64,000 nucleotides of DNA from NCBI GenBank assembly GCA_024699855.1, contig JAMPIQ010000001.1, positions 6,696,001 to 6,760,000 of the forward strand, in the 5' to 3' direction. Positions 1 to 11,325 of the stretch are shown piece after piece. The position numbers and the translations under genes are program-made. Source of the stretch: Aphelenchoides besseyi (lineage: Eukaryota > Nematoda > Chromadorea > Rhabditida > Aphelenchoididae). Within the stretch, counting starts at the first letter, position 1. Each line of letters opens with the position of its first letter. The notes beneath the pieces are model-generated. The model saw only the letters and a program-made list of their open reading frames with translations, was not told the DNA's origin and did not search any database.

Positions 1-128
1 AGTACGTCCGCTTGTTGCATTGAGACGTCAAGGTGAGGTTCCACATCTTCGACGGCACTTCGAAGCTTATTGTACTCCAATTCGAGTCGTTGACGGCGAA
101 TCGCTTCGCTTTCGCTTTTGTTAATCCA
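1..128 (-). CDS. possible coding exon entering from the left edge
   Basis: On the minus strand one frame is open from about 128 to the window edge and reads as a charged, heptad-like stretch (for example RQRLELEYNKLRSAVEDVE), which looks like coiled coil. There is no methionine at its start, so it would be an internal exon or part of one whose 3' continuation lies outside the window. No family was recognised. The open frame is short and could be chance. Confidence 0.3.
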
Positions 129-1008
129 AAAGAAAAATTTTAAAAAACAAGCGTGCTTTTGCCGGTGACTCCCCGTTGGACTCGTTAGGGCGCTTGGACA
201 TGTTGACTTTGACTAGACCTCAAAACGAGTTGCTGTCGACACTGATGGCTGTGGTTTACATGCAACTTTAAAGCGGTCAGTTGGCACGCCTCAGTTCATC
301 TAATCAAATTGATTGCGATCTCGAGGTATTCTCGTTTCGAATTGACATTCGTAATCCAAAATGTCTCAAAGGAACTACTGCTGATAGGATGCATTTTTGT
401 CACGAGCTATGCCTGCGACCCTCAGGTCAATCAAAGGACGATCGAGTTACAGAACACTAGCAATTTGGGTTGTAAATTTGGACGTAAAGATCATTGACTG
501 CCAACTAACCGAAAAAACACCCGACGGTGTTTCTTCGCACCGTTGTATGCTGCAGCTGATTGCCATATTTTCAAATCATCCTCTTAGAATTTCATGGTGT
601 TGGTCAACACGTTCGTGACCATCTCCATTGAGATACCTCGTTTCATCGCTTTCAACTACTCCTCCTAAACAAACTGAATGTACAAATGAGGTTGTGTGCT
701 CAGCAGTCTCTTTAAAACTGTGAATTCAAGTAAAAGTGTTTTGATCACTGCTTCTGAATGTCCCTAATGATTTCATGATCGGACCTCAAGTATCGTATTT
801 CTGGGCATTCAATTTGCATAGAGGCGATTTTCTTGCAAAAACTACTGAACCGATCCTCCTAGTTTTTGGCCCATTCAATTTCAATCTATCACACGGCGGT
901 TTTCTATTTTTTGTTTTGAGTCAAAGTGGCGTTAACTATTCTATGTAGATCGCCAGCAACTGAACGTCTTCTCGGTCGACTATCGAATCGACGCGAACGG
1001 GTGTGTAA

Positions 1009-1082
1009 GCCGCCATAGCTCAGTCGGTTAGAGCGTGGGTCTAATAAGCCCAAGGTCGCAGGTTCGACCCCTGCTGGCGGCA
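1009..1082 (+). tRNA. tRNA-Ile (AAT anticodon)
   Basis: A 74-base cloverleaf. The acceptor stem GCCGCCA at 1009-1015 pairs with TGGCGGC at 1075-1081, with discriminator A at 1082. The anticodon stem TGGGT/GCCCA encloses loop CTAATAA with anticodon AAT, and the T arm GCAGG-TTCGACC-CCTGC is intact. There is no intron. All internal promoter (A and B box) positions look normal, so it is probably functional. It lies just downstream of the BTB gene that is read from the other strand. Confidence 0.95.
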
Positions 1083-1306
1083 AATATTTTTGCTATTGTG
1101 GCTCCGATTTCGATTCCTTTTGACTTCAAATTGGTGAGTAGCAAGGGTTCTGCTGATTGATTAGTTGAACGTTGCTTTATTCGAACCTGATTGACTCCAC
1201 GTCTTTCAAGCCCTTTTTGTAACAATGCAAAGTCGTAAATGTTGAGAACTTGTTCTCGAATAGAAACTTTATTACACTAATTAACAACAAATTGAGATCG
1301 GAACAT

Positions 1307-3722
1307 TCACCACCAACCCAATTGCTGGATCACCTTATCCATGAGGTCGACGTCCGTTCGATACAACCATTTGATTTCTTCTGATTTGAGCAGAACGAAC
1401 AGTTGATTGACATCGAAACTCAAGAAACGCATCTCATGAAGAAGGTCGACAATTCCGTGTTTGACGGCAAAAATGAAGTGAGAGGCGAGGTCCTCTCCTC
1501 GACATGTTCGAATCAGAGACTCGACACACTGTTTCTAAACATCGCAGTCAGATCAGAAACCACTGCGTCGGCCCACTTTCAATCTCGAGATACCCAAAAT
1601 GTCGGCGGCAACGTAGAGATTTTGAGCTTGTGACTCCAAGTTCTTGATCGGCTTCTTCAGCATCCATTTGATCACCGAGGCCATCGTTTCTTTGCTCACT
1701 GCGTTTATTTCAAACCCGTCGATCGAGTCGTTCTGAGTCAGTCTTTTGGCAAACACCTTCGACTCCTCGATCAGTAATCTCTTCTCGACCTAAAAATAAA
1801 ATCCAAAACATGCGAGTCGTCCATTCACCTCAAACTCTTGACCATCGGCCACAATCGTCAACCGCTCCGAGTGTTGAATGCTTTCTTCGTTCGAATGGTC
1901 GCTGAGTTTTCGTTTCACTGGTGCCCGTTGCAATGGCTGGGAAGCCCTCTTCTCGACACTACGTACTTCCGACGAATGAACACTCGAATCCGAACAACCA
2001 GCTATCGAGTTGTTCTCGTCCCTCATGTTGGCTTCCAATATCAAGGAGCCAATCGAATCGTTCAACAGGCCTCAAGATCTCAACTGGTTGCATGTGGTTG
2101 GCTAACTCACATTTCGTCTCCGAAGCTTCGTCGGTTTCCGCATTCCAATCGATTGCCGTCTCAGTGAAATGGACGTATGATGAACAGCCCGATTGTAGCC
2201 CAGATTCTGAACCCAAAAGTGTGTAAACGCGTATTCTACAGTTACCCGGAAAATGTCTTCCCGTTTCTTCTTTGACTGTTTCGAATGGAATTTCCGCTGC
2301 TCGATTGGAGACTTGCGAACTAAGTGTGAGAGATTCTAGAGTCGATAGTTGAAAGTGGTCAGTTGACAACCTACTTTCTGGTGAGTGTGAAACTGGATCG
2401 GTCGATTTGATTGACTCGCTTTCAGTATCCATTCTTTCACCTTGTGGATCAGCTTGACAGGTGGCTTGTTGGGTCAAATAAGTGAAATACGAGAGAATGA
2501 AACGTTGGACCGGTTCAATAGCGAAAACATCGGGATCCTCGTTTTGAGTCTGCAGCGTCTCGGCCTTTCCATGTTGAATGTTGAGTAACAGTAAGAGCGG
2601 AAGACCACCAGCAAACTCAAGCAGTTGCTCTGTGGATATGATAAAATGCGCCTTGGAGCGACGAACATTTTGACATTCACATCCCGGCGCCGCAGAAGAT
2701 AGACACTGACACCGATCCATGACCACGAACACTAAGAACGAGGGAATAAGCACACACAAACACTCTCACTTTTCTTGTAGAATTTGACTTGGCCTTTTGA
2801 GTTCATGAGTCGCCATCTGAGCTCCAGTTCCAACGTTCGTTCTGCTCCAAACTTGTGCACCCACAACTCGAAATGAGGCGAAGGAATATCTGATCTCGAG
2901 AAGTATCGAAGAACGAACTCGTTCTCGCCAAAATTCATTCCAAATGGCAGATACACACTTTCGGCGACATTCGGAACGATGAAGATGTAGGGCGGAGTGA
3001 GGTAGATGAACGGTTGAATGGCCGAGTACGGATTTGACAGGGCTGGAAAGTGGACTGAACAACAAAGAGCCCGAAGATGCTCACCATATTCGTTCACAGA
3101 CTCGTCGACAAAAATCTTGAACAAAGCGTATACTTTCTTGTAGTGTTCGAGAAAATCCTCCATCAAATTGCGCGGCACCTCTGCAGTCCAATGGTCGTTT
3201 TCTTCGTCGAATTTCCAGTTCTCGGACTCTAAAGCAGGTGAGAAGAAAGAAGACAAAGTCACTCCCACCTTTGTTTCCGTAAAGCAAACGCGCATTCTGA
3301 TCCTGCATCGTGAATTGAAGCTTGCAGCCAATCGACTTCCGACCGCCAAAGTCCACGAGTTGGATTCCAATTCGCAGGTTCTGGTTTGTTTCGTAGAACA
3401 GGCGGATGTGAGCCGCTGGGACCAATTTCTCGTTCAACTTTATCTCCTCGGTCTCGGATCTCTGCTCCACAAGTCGCAACTGGAACTGGCAGAGAATCGA
3501 TCCAAAGGGCCCAAATTTGCTCGAACAGCGAATTCGCTTCTCCATTCCGACCATCGAGCTGAAAAGACGAAACGGAGAGTTCGATTGTCGTCTCAGCTTC
3601 CGAGTAAGACCGCAAAATCGTGTGGACGCGCAGACGGCGGAATGAAAACACATTCGACTGGTAGTCATAAACAAACGGAAATCGACGGTCGATTCGACTC
3701 TAGTACAATTGCTTACAATCAT
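1307..3722 (-). CDS. multi-exon MATH-like / BTB-POZ domain protein
   Basis: Seen: a run of minus-strand exons ending at TGA 1307-1309, with AATAAA at 1268-1273. The C-terminal part is a BTB/POZ domain spread over three exons: LTIVADGQEFEV (near 1830), then VFAKRLTQNDSIDGFEINAV and NLYVAADILGISRLK (1585-1790), then QCVESLIRTCRGEDLASHF to VIQQLGWW (1307-1544). Upstream exons (about 2000-3722) encode two beta-rich segments with aromatic spacing reminiscent of MATH domains, including IGIQLVDFGGRKSIG and FGMNFGENEFVLRYFSR, separated by short introns near 3231-3270 and 3040-3085. Known of the family: MATH-BTB and BTB proteins are often substrate adaptors for CUL3 ubiquitin ligases. The MATH assignment is inference. 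The start at 3722 is a guess, and the frame joining the middle exon (about 1990-2750) to the BTB exons is not resolved. Confidence 0.6.
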
Positions 3723-4114
3723 TACGCTTCTTTACTCCCATAAAAACATCTGTGGACCCAAAGGTCACAAGCAATACGGGAGTTTGCAGTTGCATCGGAG
3801 TTCAACGCCTCGCACGACCACTTCGCCGAACGAAGAGTTTATAGCACGTGCACTAAGGCGGGAGAGCTTGAACAAGACTGAAGAAAAAGAAGATAGTAAA
3901 ATTCGAACACAAGAATTGAAATCGGTCGGGGTTCTACGAAAAGAGCGCGAACGTTTAAATGGCAAATCAAAGCAACGCATCTTTTCAGCTCAAAGAAGCG
4001 ACTCAGCAACGAAAGTGAGAAGCTCGTGTCCGATATGAAACAAACAAAAAAAGTTGATTGGACCCTTTCAACAACGCTACAACCATTTCAATGGCTATCT
4101 GTTTATTGAGATCG

Positions 4115-4658
4115 TTATGACTTGACAGCATTGTCCAACAGCTTCGAATAACTCAGAAGCAGCGGATCGGCGCTGATGTTTGGTTTATCGTAAGTGGTTT
4201 CTGCGTGACTCTTGAGGTCGTAGACGATCAATCGATCGTTTTCGCGATGAATCGATTTCCCATCGACCACCACAACTTGCGGCGGAGTTTGTCCCTTCCA
4301 CGCAGCGTTCTCGTACTCGTCTTCCTCGTCGCTCAACGGCGGCGCTCTCGATTGAGCACCAGATTGCAATGGGGCCAACGAGCGAAGAGTGGGAGATTTT
4401 CGATCGATCTGGAAACCGAATGCTCGCTTCGAGAACGAACTCACCTTTTCGGCGACCGGTTGCATCGGCTGCCGTTGAACTTGGGAGGAAACAGTCGGTG
4501 CAGTGGTCGTATTCCCGGAACTCGACGTTGGATTGGCAACCTGAAAATGAAGACAATGAAGAGGATCGTGAGGCCCGACTTTCCGTCTTCTTGACCGAAA
4601 CCGCAGCTGATCGTTTGCCCTCGTTCTTCGCCCGCGCCTTGGAAACACCACAGCCCAT
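4115..4658 (-). CDS. small N-myristoylated hypothetical protein (MGCGVSKA start)
   Basis: The start ATG at 4656-4658 gives MGCGVSKARAKNEGK. Gly2 with Ser6 and Lys7 fits an N-myristoylation site, and Cys3 could be palmitoylated, so a membrane-tethered protein is inferred. One intron removes the region around 4540-4600, ending at TTTTCAG. A second, 36-base intron (GTGAGT to TTCCAG, near 4407-4443) is in frame, so its retention would add 12 codons. The rest is low-complexity Ser/Thr/Pro, then an acidic patch (SDEEDEYENAAWKG) and a conserved-looking end, VYDLKSHAETTYDKPNISA to LLDNAVKS, with stop at 4115. AATAAA lies at 4101-4106. About 155-165 residues. No family was recognised. The exact donor of the first intron is ambiguous (two phase-0 options). 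Confidence 0.6.
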
Positions 4659-5149
4659 TTGGACGACGAAAAGCAAATTGAAAGGAAACAAAGTCGACGA
4701 TCTTTTCAAAATGCAAATTCAGTTGGCAGATGTTGGTCTCTGCACAAGCGGTTTCGTTGACCTCCTTTTCGAGGTTGTCGGCACTCAAATTGACATCTAG
4801 GGCGTCTATTCGTTGAGAGTGAACATCTTGAAACACATCTAATCACTTGCTATCAGCGGAAACGGCATGAAACTGAGGTTCAAACAGAATTGTCGTTCTT
4901 GTGGGAAGGTGATCATTTGAACATGTGAGCGGCACTCACGTTGTTGTTTCAGTTCGTTCGTTCACCTACCAAATGTGTAGTTTTCCTGCACATAATCTCC
5001 GGATGACATTTGAAGGTAGAGGAAAGAGAATGTGAGTTATGAGAAGTTCCGTTTGAACCGGCGGGAACTTTCTCACGTTAGTTGACCATTTGCATTAAGG
5101 CAAATTTGTTAAGATTATTTTTGAATCACACGTGGTCGTACAGATAGTC

Positions 5150-6168
5150 ATGGAGTTGGACCTGAGCACTTGGTTAAATCTGGTGTTGTTCGTCGCTGTT
5201 TGGATCACTTTCCTTTCACAATTCGAGTTATTGCACAAACAGCGGAAGTTGAGGTCAAGTGACCGATTAAGTGGAAACATTCTTCTCAACATTCTTCTGT
5301 GGACCATAACTGCAGCAGCAGGTATCGTCTATTCGGGCTATTTGGTCTTCTCGCCACAGCCACGATACGGTAAGTCCCAACCACATGCCCATGATGTCGT
5401 CGTGCTTAGGCTACTTTATTTTTGTTTGTGGTGTCTTGTGGATTGCATTCTCAAGTGCGACGTCGATGAGTGTGCTTTTCCTTCTGATCGACCGTATCGA
5501 AATACTCGTTCGTCCAGTGGGTTATTTGAGAAGTCGTTCCAATTTCCTAGCCATAACGATTGTCTTTTGCGTGGGCATAACGATCTTCGATGTCGTCATG
5601 TTGATTTGGACCGAACTGCCCATCGACCGGGTTTCGTGTAAGTGACTAGGATACGAGTAGAACAACAAGCGCTAATAGATTGCACGACATTTGGTTGTGT
5701 GTTGACGCGCAATCATGCAGTGGTTATCAACGTGGTCAAGGTGATCATCGGATTCTCGAACATGTTCGTCTCGTTGCTCTTCGAAGTAATTCTCTGGAAA
5801 TACTTCGCCGTGTCGAGAGTCAAGTACAGAAAGGCCAACCTTGTTAGTTTGACGGCCGCCTTCACAGAGTTTCTCTGCAATGTTCTGCCGAACACGATCT
5901 TCCGCATTCTGACCGCATTGCAGGTGCCCGGTTATGAGCGATTGGGAGTGCTTCCGGCCCTCATGATCGGCAAGTGAATCTCTCGATTGAACACCAACCA
6001 TCTTCAGGTGTTGATGCGTTGGCTTCTGCGCTCATTTATCGTTTCATTCTCACATCGTTTCGCCAATCACCGGCCATTTCAACGTCCGTCGGTGTTCTGC
6101 AGTCTTTGCATACACGAGCCGAAGTTGCCAGCACCAAAACACGACGAGCAAAGACGCTCACTAAGTAG
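5150..6168 (+). CDS. nematode-type seven-transmembrane receptor (serpentine GPCR)
   Basis: Four exons: 5150-5369, 5410-5637, 5679-5969 and 6008-6168, giving about 299 residues. Seven hydrophobic segments are visible: LNLVLFVAVWITFL (TM1), NILLNILLWTITAAAG (TM2), YFIFVCGVLWIAFSSA with LIDRIEIL after it (TM3 and a DRY-like turn), NFLAITIVFCVGITIF (TM4), VINVVKVIIGFSNMFVSLL (TM5), LVSLTAAFTEFLCNVL (TM6) and VDALASALIYRFIL (TM7). A Ser/Thr/Lys-rich tail follows. The size and layout match nematode chemoreceptor families, but I cannot assign the subfamily. The third intron (5970-6007) only keeps frame if its donor is the GC-type GCAAGT; the GT four bases downstream leads straight to a stop. ATG 5150 was chosen because TM1 follows it directly. 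The earlier in-frame start at 5132 adds only six residues. Confidence 0.75.
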
Positions 6169-6199
6169 ACGACGGGATTGTCCGAGGCGTAGTCCAAAT

Positions 6200-6463
6200 A
6201 CCGTGAATCTTCTCATCCTCGCACCAAATGCTTGTAGTTGATTTCAACATCAAAACGCACTTGTTGAGCAAGTTCTTCGAATGCAGCTCAATCATTTTGG
6301 GCTCATACTGTTTCCATCGTTTAATTCGTGAGCTCAGTTCTTGTCCTGCTACTGACGAGTAGTCAGAAAGTATCCGCAAGCGTTCAGTGAGTTGCAGAGA
6401 CAGTCGAATCGATTGAGAACTGTAACTCAACTTATTGCCTAAGGTGTGATTATTCAAACACAA
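6200..6463 (-). pseudogene. possible fragment of a second 7TM receptor
   Basis: The minus-strand frame reads NHTLGNKLSYSSQSIRLSLQ followed by LTERLRILSDY. This resembles the intracellular 'N..LG..LS.RYQ..EN' loop of nematode serpentine receptors. No complete flanking transmembrane exons were found on that strand and it abuts the end of the plus-strand receptor, so a remnant is more likely than a working gene. The match is by eye only. Confidence 0.25.
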
Positions 6464-6853
6464 GTAGAAGAAAACTCATTAGCAATTCTTTCGTATATAA
6501 CGGCCTTTTGAGAGCACGCGAAACTGATAAATAGAAAAAACCATTGGACTTCAAACGATCAAGGATCCAGGCGATCAAAAGTTGAACTCAATAATGACTC
6601 GAATCAATAAACGTGGACTACTCGATCTGAAGCAGTAGGTGGGATAATAGAAACTTATGGACATTACGAGTGCATTCTTACTGCGAGTCGAACACGAAAC
6701 AAAATAAGGACCGAATGAATTAAAGCCACCAAACAAATGACCGACAAAAGTGAACCTGCAGTTTAGGACTCAAAACGACGTTATTCGAATATCATTACGC
6801 CTTATGATTACGTAGTGCAATCCAAAAAGTCATTGAAATAACAAAAAACTATT
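6240..6853. other. intergenic, nothing recognised apart from the receptor-like fragment
   Basis: AT-rich sequence with no open frame that looks coding on either strand beyond the fragment at 6200-6463, and no repeat or RNA gene that I could see before the tRNA-Pro. Confidence 0.5.
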
Positions 6854-6925
6854 GGGCTCCGCCGTGATTCGAACACGGGACCTCTCGCACCCGAAGCGAG
6901 AATCATACCCCTAGACCACGAAGCC
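6854..6925 (-). tRNA. tRNA-Pro (CGG anticodon)
   Basis: The 72-base cloverleaf reads on the minus strand. The acceptor stem GGCTTCG pairs with CGGAGCC (one G-U). The anticodon stem CTCGC/GCGAG encloses loop TTCGGGT with anticodon CGG. The T arm CCGTG-TTCGAAT-CACGG is intact. No intron. The run of Ts about 40 bases further on the minus strand is weak, but the gene itself looks complete. Confidence 0.95.
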
Positions 6926-7434
6926 GACGTTCGTATTCGTTCGAAAAAAAACCAAAAGAGAGCGAGCGCTTCGCTCACTCGAGGGCTGTCAAGCGCCGAG
7001 ACGGAAAGCGGTACAAGTTGGACATCATGAATCGAGATAACTGCTCCTCGATTACTACTCGTTCTTGGCTGCCCGCAACTCCGGTTCCTTTACGTCGACT
7101 CTGTGGTTATTTGCAACAACTAATCGATGAAAACATAGATCCCAAAGGACCTTTGTTTTGAGGTCAGATTGAATTCACTGCGGTTGGAGAACGTTTCAAT
7201 TCGCTGTACGGCCATGGCATCTCAGTGGAATGATTCGAACAGAGAATAGAAGCAGCACAAGAAGTTCTTGAGTTTCTCATTCCACTTAGGATCGAACTAA
7301 TTACCGAAGTGCCGACTGCTACTTGTAAGCTAACAAAAGTGAGATAACGAATCTGCCGACCCTGTTATCGCATCCACTTCAGCCTCCGGCTACCAAAGTC
7401 CCCTAAAACATGGTTTTGAAGGACAAAAAGTATT

Positions 7435-7531
7435 CGCAGTCAGCAGGATTCGAACCTGCGCGGCCGAAACCATTTGATAACACGAGTTCTCGAGTTCGAG
7501 TCAAACCCCTTAACCACTCGGGCATGACTGC
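7435..7531 (-). tRNA. tRNA-Ser (CGA anticodon) with a 16-nt intron
   Basis: The acceptor stem GCAGTCA (7525-7531) pairs with TGACTGC (7436-7442). There is a long variable arm (GGTTTCGGCC, class II) and an intact T arm GCAGG-TTCGAAT-CCTGC. The anticodon stem TTTGA/TCAAA encloses 23 bases instead of 7. Removing 16 bases at 7479-7494, one position 3' of the anticodon, leaves the canonical loop CTCGAAA with anticodon CGA. That is the standard place for a tRNA intron, so splicing by the tRNA endonuclease is expected. Confidence 0.93.
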
Positions 7532-7792
7532 ACACGCTCCTTCTCTCCACCGAGCGCTCTTTACCGCCCTCCACTTCTTTGCTCTTCAGCGCTGCCTTTC
7601 GGTCGCCGATCGCCGCTTTTCGCTTCCAATGGCGCACAGAACCTTCCAAAGCTCACAACGAACACCGTCTGCTAACACTTCGGACTCAGAATTTGCATCA
7701 GAAAACGAATTTCCCAACTCGCGAAAACACTCTCTTCACTCGTCAACTCTCGCCTGCTTCGTCGGTCGCTTCTCTGGGAACTGCGATTCTCG

Positions 7793-8833
7793 ATGTCGGA
7801 TCCACAACCAACAAGTGACTCGCCGACTTCGCCGCATCCCGCCGCACCACCACCATCACCTCACACTCCGCGGAACGCAAAGGAAAACGCGCAGAAGACG
7901 GAACTTCAACCCGAAAAAGTGAGTTAGTCGACCAACTGATTACTTTCCCATTGTTTAGATCGTCGTCGCTTTGGCCCAATCTCCGATTGTTCTGACGGCC
8001 GTGGAGCAGAACGATGCCATTAAGCCAATCAATAGCATCCCATTGCACTCAATCAGTTCGCATAGGTTGTTGCAGCTAAGGACTTCCTTTTCACTTGACG
8101 AACTTCAGCAATCTCTCGACTTCAATGCTCTCCAGCGGTCGTATTTCGTATCATGTGTCGTCGGATTCGCCTTCCAATCGCGACACGAACATTCCGATTT
8201 CGCCGTTACCAATGACCGAAACACCACAGCAAACGGAGACTCTTCAACCGCTTCTTCAGCCAACTCCGATGGACTCGAAATCACCAGCCATGACCACTGC
8301 TTCAACCCCGACTTCGCAGCGTACCATCGAGTTCGCGTCCTATTCAGTTGTTGTTCGCACGGGCTGTGCTCAAGACGCGGGAACCTACGCCAATGTCTTC
8401 ATTCAATTGACCGATTCGGACGGGAACCAAACCGACAAATGTCGGTTGAAGTGCTCGATCACTCATCGTCGTAAATTCTGTCGCGGTCATGTAAGTGATC
8501 TTTCTTCCGATGCAGCTAACTGACTGCAGCACGATTTGTTCATGCTCGTCGACCAGAACGTCCTTAACGATGTTCGTCACGTGGATGTGTGGCACGAGCG
8601 GAAACAAGCGGGAGCTTCGTGGCTCTTGACGGCAATCGACGTCGTGGAACATGCGCGTCATCGTCTCTTCCAGTTTTCGTGTGGCAAATGGTTTGGTCGA
8701 GAGCCGGAGAATACGGTAGGAGCAACAAGAAGCGTAATCGAGAGGTTGTGTTCAGATCACTCACATGCGTCTGGATTTGACAATTCCCGCTATTCAGGTG
8801 TTTCGCAAAGAAGACTTCTCGGTTTACAATTAG
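7793..8833 (+). CDS. PLAT/LH2-domain protein
   Basis: Five exons: 7793-7918, 7959-8065, 8109-8490, 8530-8715 and 8756-8833, all joined in frame, about 292 residues. The first 150 residues are Pro/Ser/Thr-rich and look disordered (MSDPQPTSDSPTSPHPAAPP). From about residue 160 to the end there is a beta-sandwich pattern typical of PLAT: YSVVVRTGCAQDAGTYANVF, IQLTDSDGNQTD, LKCSITHRRKFCRGH, VRHVDVWHERKQAGASWLL, RLFQFSCGKWF and a C-terminal MRLDLTIP. PLAT domains usually bind membranes or partner proteins; no catalytic domain accompanies it here, so the role is unknown. AATAAA is at 8853-8858. It converges on the secreted-protein gene at 8992. Confidence 0.75.
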
Positions 8834-8991
8834 GATGTGAAACGGAAAAAGCAATAAACAGTTTTGTGCCGTCGAAAGGGCTTCGATGTTCAGTGAAGAT
8901 CACAACTCCCAACATCCGATTGCGATCTCTGGGTCTTGTTGCTTAAGAGCAACAGCAGGCTTTGTGACAAGCAAAAGTCTATTTGGCACAT

Positions 8992-9519
8992 TCAGAATTC
9001 TTCGCTGCTAAACGGATTAGTCTGAGTCGTGGGCATCGTGACGTAATCCAATCGATTGCGAGCGACCGCCGGAGTGCTGTGGATTTCGGCTGAACGTCGA
9101 GCCTGTCGTTCCACGGGCTTGTGGTCGAGAAACGAGTCTTCCACTTGATCATCGATCTGAAAGGGTCGTGAATAGCAGTGAAAACACAGAACTCACATTT
9201 TGTTTCATTGGCTGTTGTTGTTGTTGATCAGTGCTGGCAGTTCTTTTTGTTGGCTGTGATTTGAGATTCTTCTGGGGCCTCTGTTTTCCAGTCCGAGCCG
9301 TTGGATGATCGGAACTATTCGGACCAGCGGGCTTTGCACTCGATGGTCGAGCACTTGAAGGGACTTTGGCTACGGTTGCTGTCTTTTTGTCTGAGCATGT
9401 CAACGAGGAATTGGACAAGAAAACTCACTTTGTTTGCTCGGAGCACATTGGAAGAGAACGACAACGAAGAACAGATGCGCGATCAGAAGGTTGGAACACA
9501 AGAAGGTCGACAGGATCAT
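8992..9519 (-). CDS. small secreted basic protein, possible propeptide
   Basis: Three minus-strand exons, 9429-9519, 9197-9390 and 8992-9156, read in frame to 149 residues. The first exon is a clean signal peptide (MILSTFLCSNLLIAHLFFVV followed by VLFQCAPS). The mature part is low-complexity, rich in Lys, Ser, Thr, Pro and Gln (including a QQQQQP run), with basic pairs or clusters such as TKR, GKQR and ERQARRSAE that could be processing sites. The C-terminus ends NPFSSEEF. No cysteines remain after the signal region, so it has no disulfide fold. A peptide precursor or an unstructured secreted protein is inferred. The exon phases (1, then 0) support the model. Confidence 0.6.
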
Positions 9520-10062
9520 TTGAAAGTGATCGAAAAATGAACGGGTCTTCTAACTACGAAAATTTGAATGAACTCAACGAGTTTGTTTGTCTAGTTTCTC
9601 GTGTGTGAGTAGCATATCACTACTAGATGGCTGGCATCTGTTGTTTGTGTCTTTAAGTTAAGAAACAAATCGACCATGTGTGTTTAGTTCTGAATCAACG
9701 CTAAGAAGTGGTGACTCTTTAGGACACTCAGGAGCAACTTGATCGTAGACATCGAATCGACATTGTCGAACAAGCGATCAGATTCTGATGGCAGTTTGCT
9801 GTCGCGACTATTCGCATTGTAGATCTGAACGCTAAAGAAGTGACTATTCTTTGTGGGAGTTGATCACAAAGAACATGAACTCTCAAATGGTTCATGTGGT
9901 TTTATTGCACTGCACGCTAAGACGGTTATTATAGAACGGAATAGGAAACTAAAGGTTAAATGGTGCTAAACGACAAGACAACTTGTGATTGCAGGCACTT
10001 GAATAACTGATAAGACACCTTTTTTAACCCTCGACTACCTCAACTGTTGTTCTCGCTGAAGA

Positions 10063-11228
10063 ATGTTTTGTGCATTCATGTATTTGGGACTTCTTGCAAT
10101 CTTTGTTGGCAGCACTGGTATGTCCTCTGCTTACTAGGTTCTTGGACAAGTTGGAACGGCAAGAGAAGGTCACATTGTTACGAAATGAATCACAATGTGA
10201 TGTACATACAAACTTCTTAGCAATGTTTAAGTTCAAATTATCAAGATTCAAAGTTTGTGATGAAAGATTACAAGCTTATTCTCCGGGTTGAAATACCATT
10301 TGAAATTGATGTCACATCTTTTTTAGGCTCAACAGCCATAAGCTCAATGATTGCGAATAATCGCTGTTTTCCACCATGTAGGGTTTTCTTTTGTAATCCA
10401 AACCGTCCAGTTTCAGCTTGTCAAACGCCAAACAACATGAGTCTCGGTTTGACCATTGATCAGGTTTCTGGTGAACAGGATACGGGAGTAACTCAGCCAT
10501 CAACCGGTATGGTCTCCAGACAATACATTTAGATTGAAAATGTTTCAGATCATTGTTCTTGTTGTCCGGAAAGCCGAAGAAATTTCTACACGAGTGCGAC
10601 AACTAGCATTCCATCCGATGCAATCGGTAACGCCGAAGTAGCACTCGATGTTTACTGCCCGAGCACACAACTTTGTCTTTGTGATTCCGCTGGAATTTGT
10701 TGTACACCAGCAAGCGGTAAATTCTTCAAGCTGACAAGTGAAACGGAAGTTGCAGATGTCACGGCACCAGACTCGATTTATCTGATCCCTTATTGCGATG
10801 ATCTGGGTAAGCATGTTCTTTCGCGACTTCAGAGTTGAAGCTTTAGGCTGCGTAATGAACACTATAATGAAAGGTCAAGAAGGGGTGCCCGAACTGCACT
10901 GCGACGATGGAATGACATATACATACGCCGATCAACAAGATAGTAGTACGGGAGAGGAAAAGCCACTCAACAGTGATTCCTATTTCAATGCCGATCGAGT
11001 GAGCTGTCGAGGTTGTGAAAACATTCGTATGAACGGGTGTGTTGGTCCGACTCTTGCAGGTCCCGGCTAATTCTCTTACTCAGCTCGTTCATAACACCGT
11101 GTACTCCCAACAATCGTAGTGAATTAAACTCTCAAGATACGCGAAATGTGAAGATCTTAATGGAAACTCTCGGACCACGCGAATGCGCTTGGATTCGTGA
11201 GAATACTTCTGCTTCAACATCTCAGTAG
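10063..11228 (+). CDS. novel cysteine-rich secreted protein
   Basis: Five exons: 10063-10117 (signal peptide MFCAFMYLGLLAIFVGSTG), 10327-10506, 10549-10806, 10847-11036 and 11084-11228. The total is 828 bases, 275 residues, all phases consistent. The mature chain has about twenty cysteines, including NRCFPPCRVFFCN, DHCSCCPESRR, VYCPSTQLCLCDSAGICCTP, LHCDDGMTY and SCRGCENI. No catalytic motif, transmembrane segment or GPI signal was seen. I do not recognise the family. The first intron (209 nt) is long for this window. The last intron is inferred from GTGTGT to CTCAG; without it the chain would stop shortly after, at 11068-11070, as a shorter protein ending PTLAGPG. Secreted location is inferred from the signal peptide. 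Confidence 0.6.
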
Positions 11229-11325
11229 ATGTTCTAGTTCATCAACTGAATGTCGGGATTCGAATTGACGCTGTTGACCAAAAAACTGCTATTGACAGAT
11301 TTATTCGTCAGAAGTAGAAACGCGG

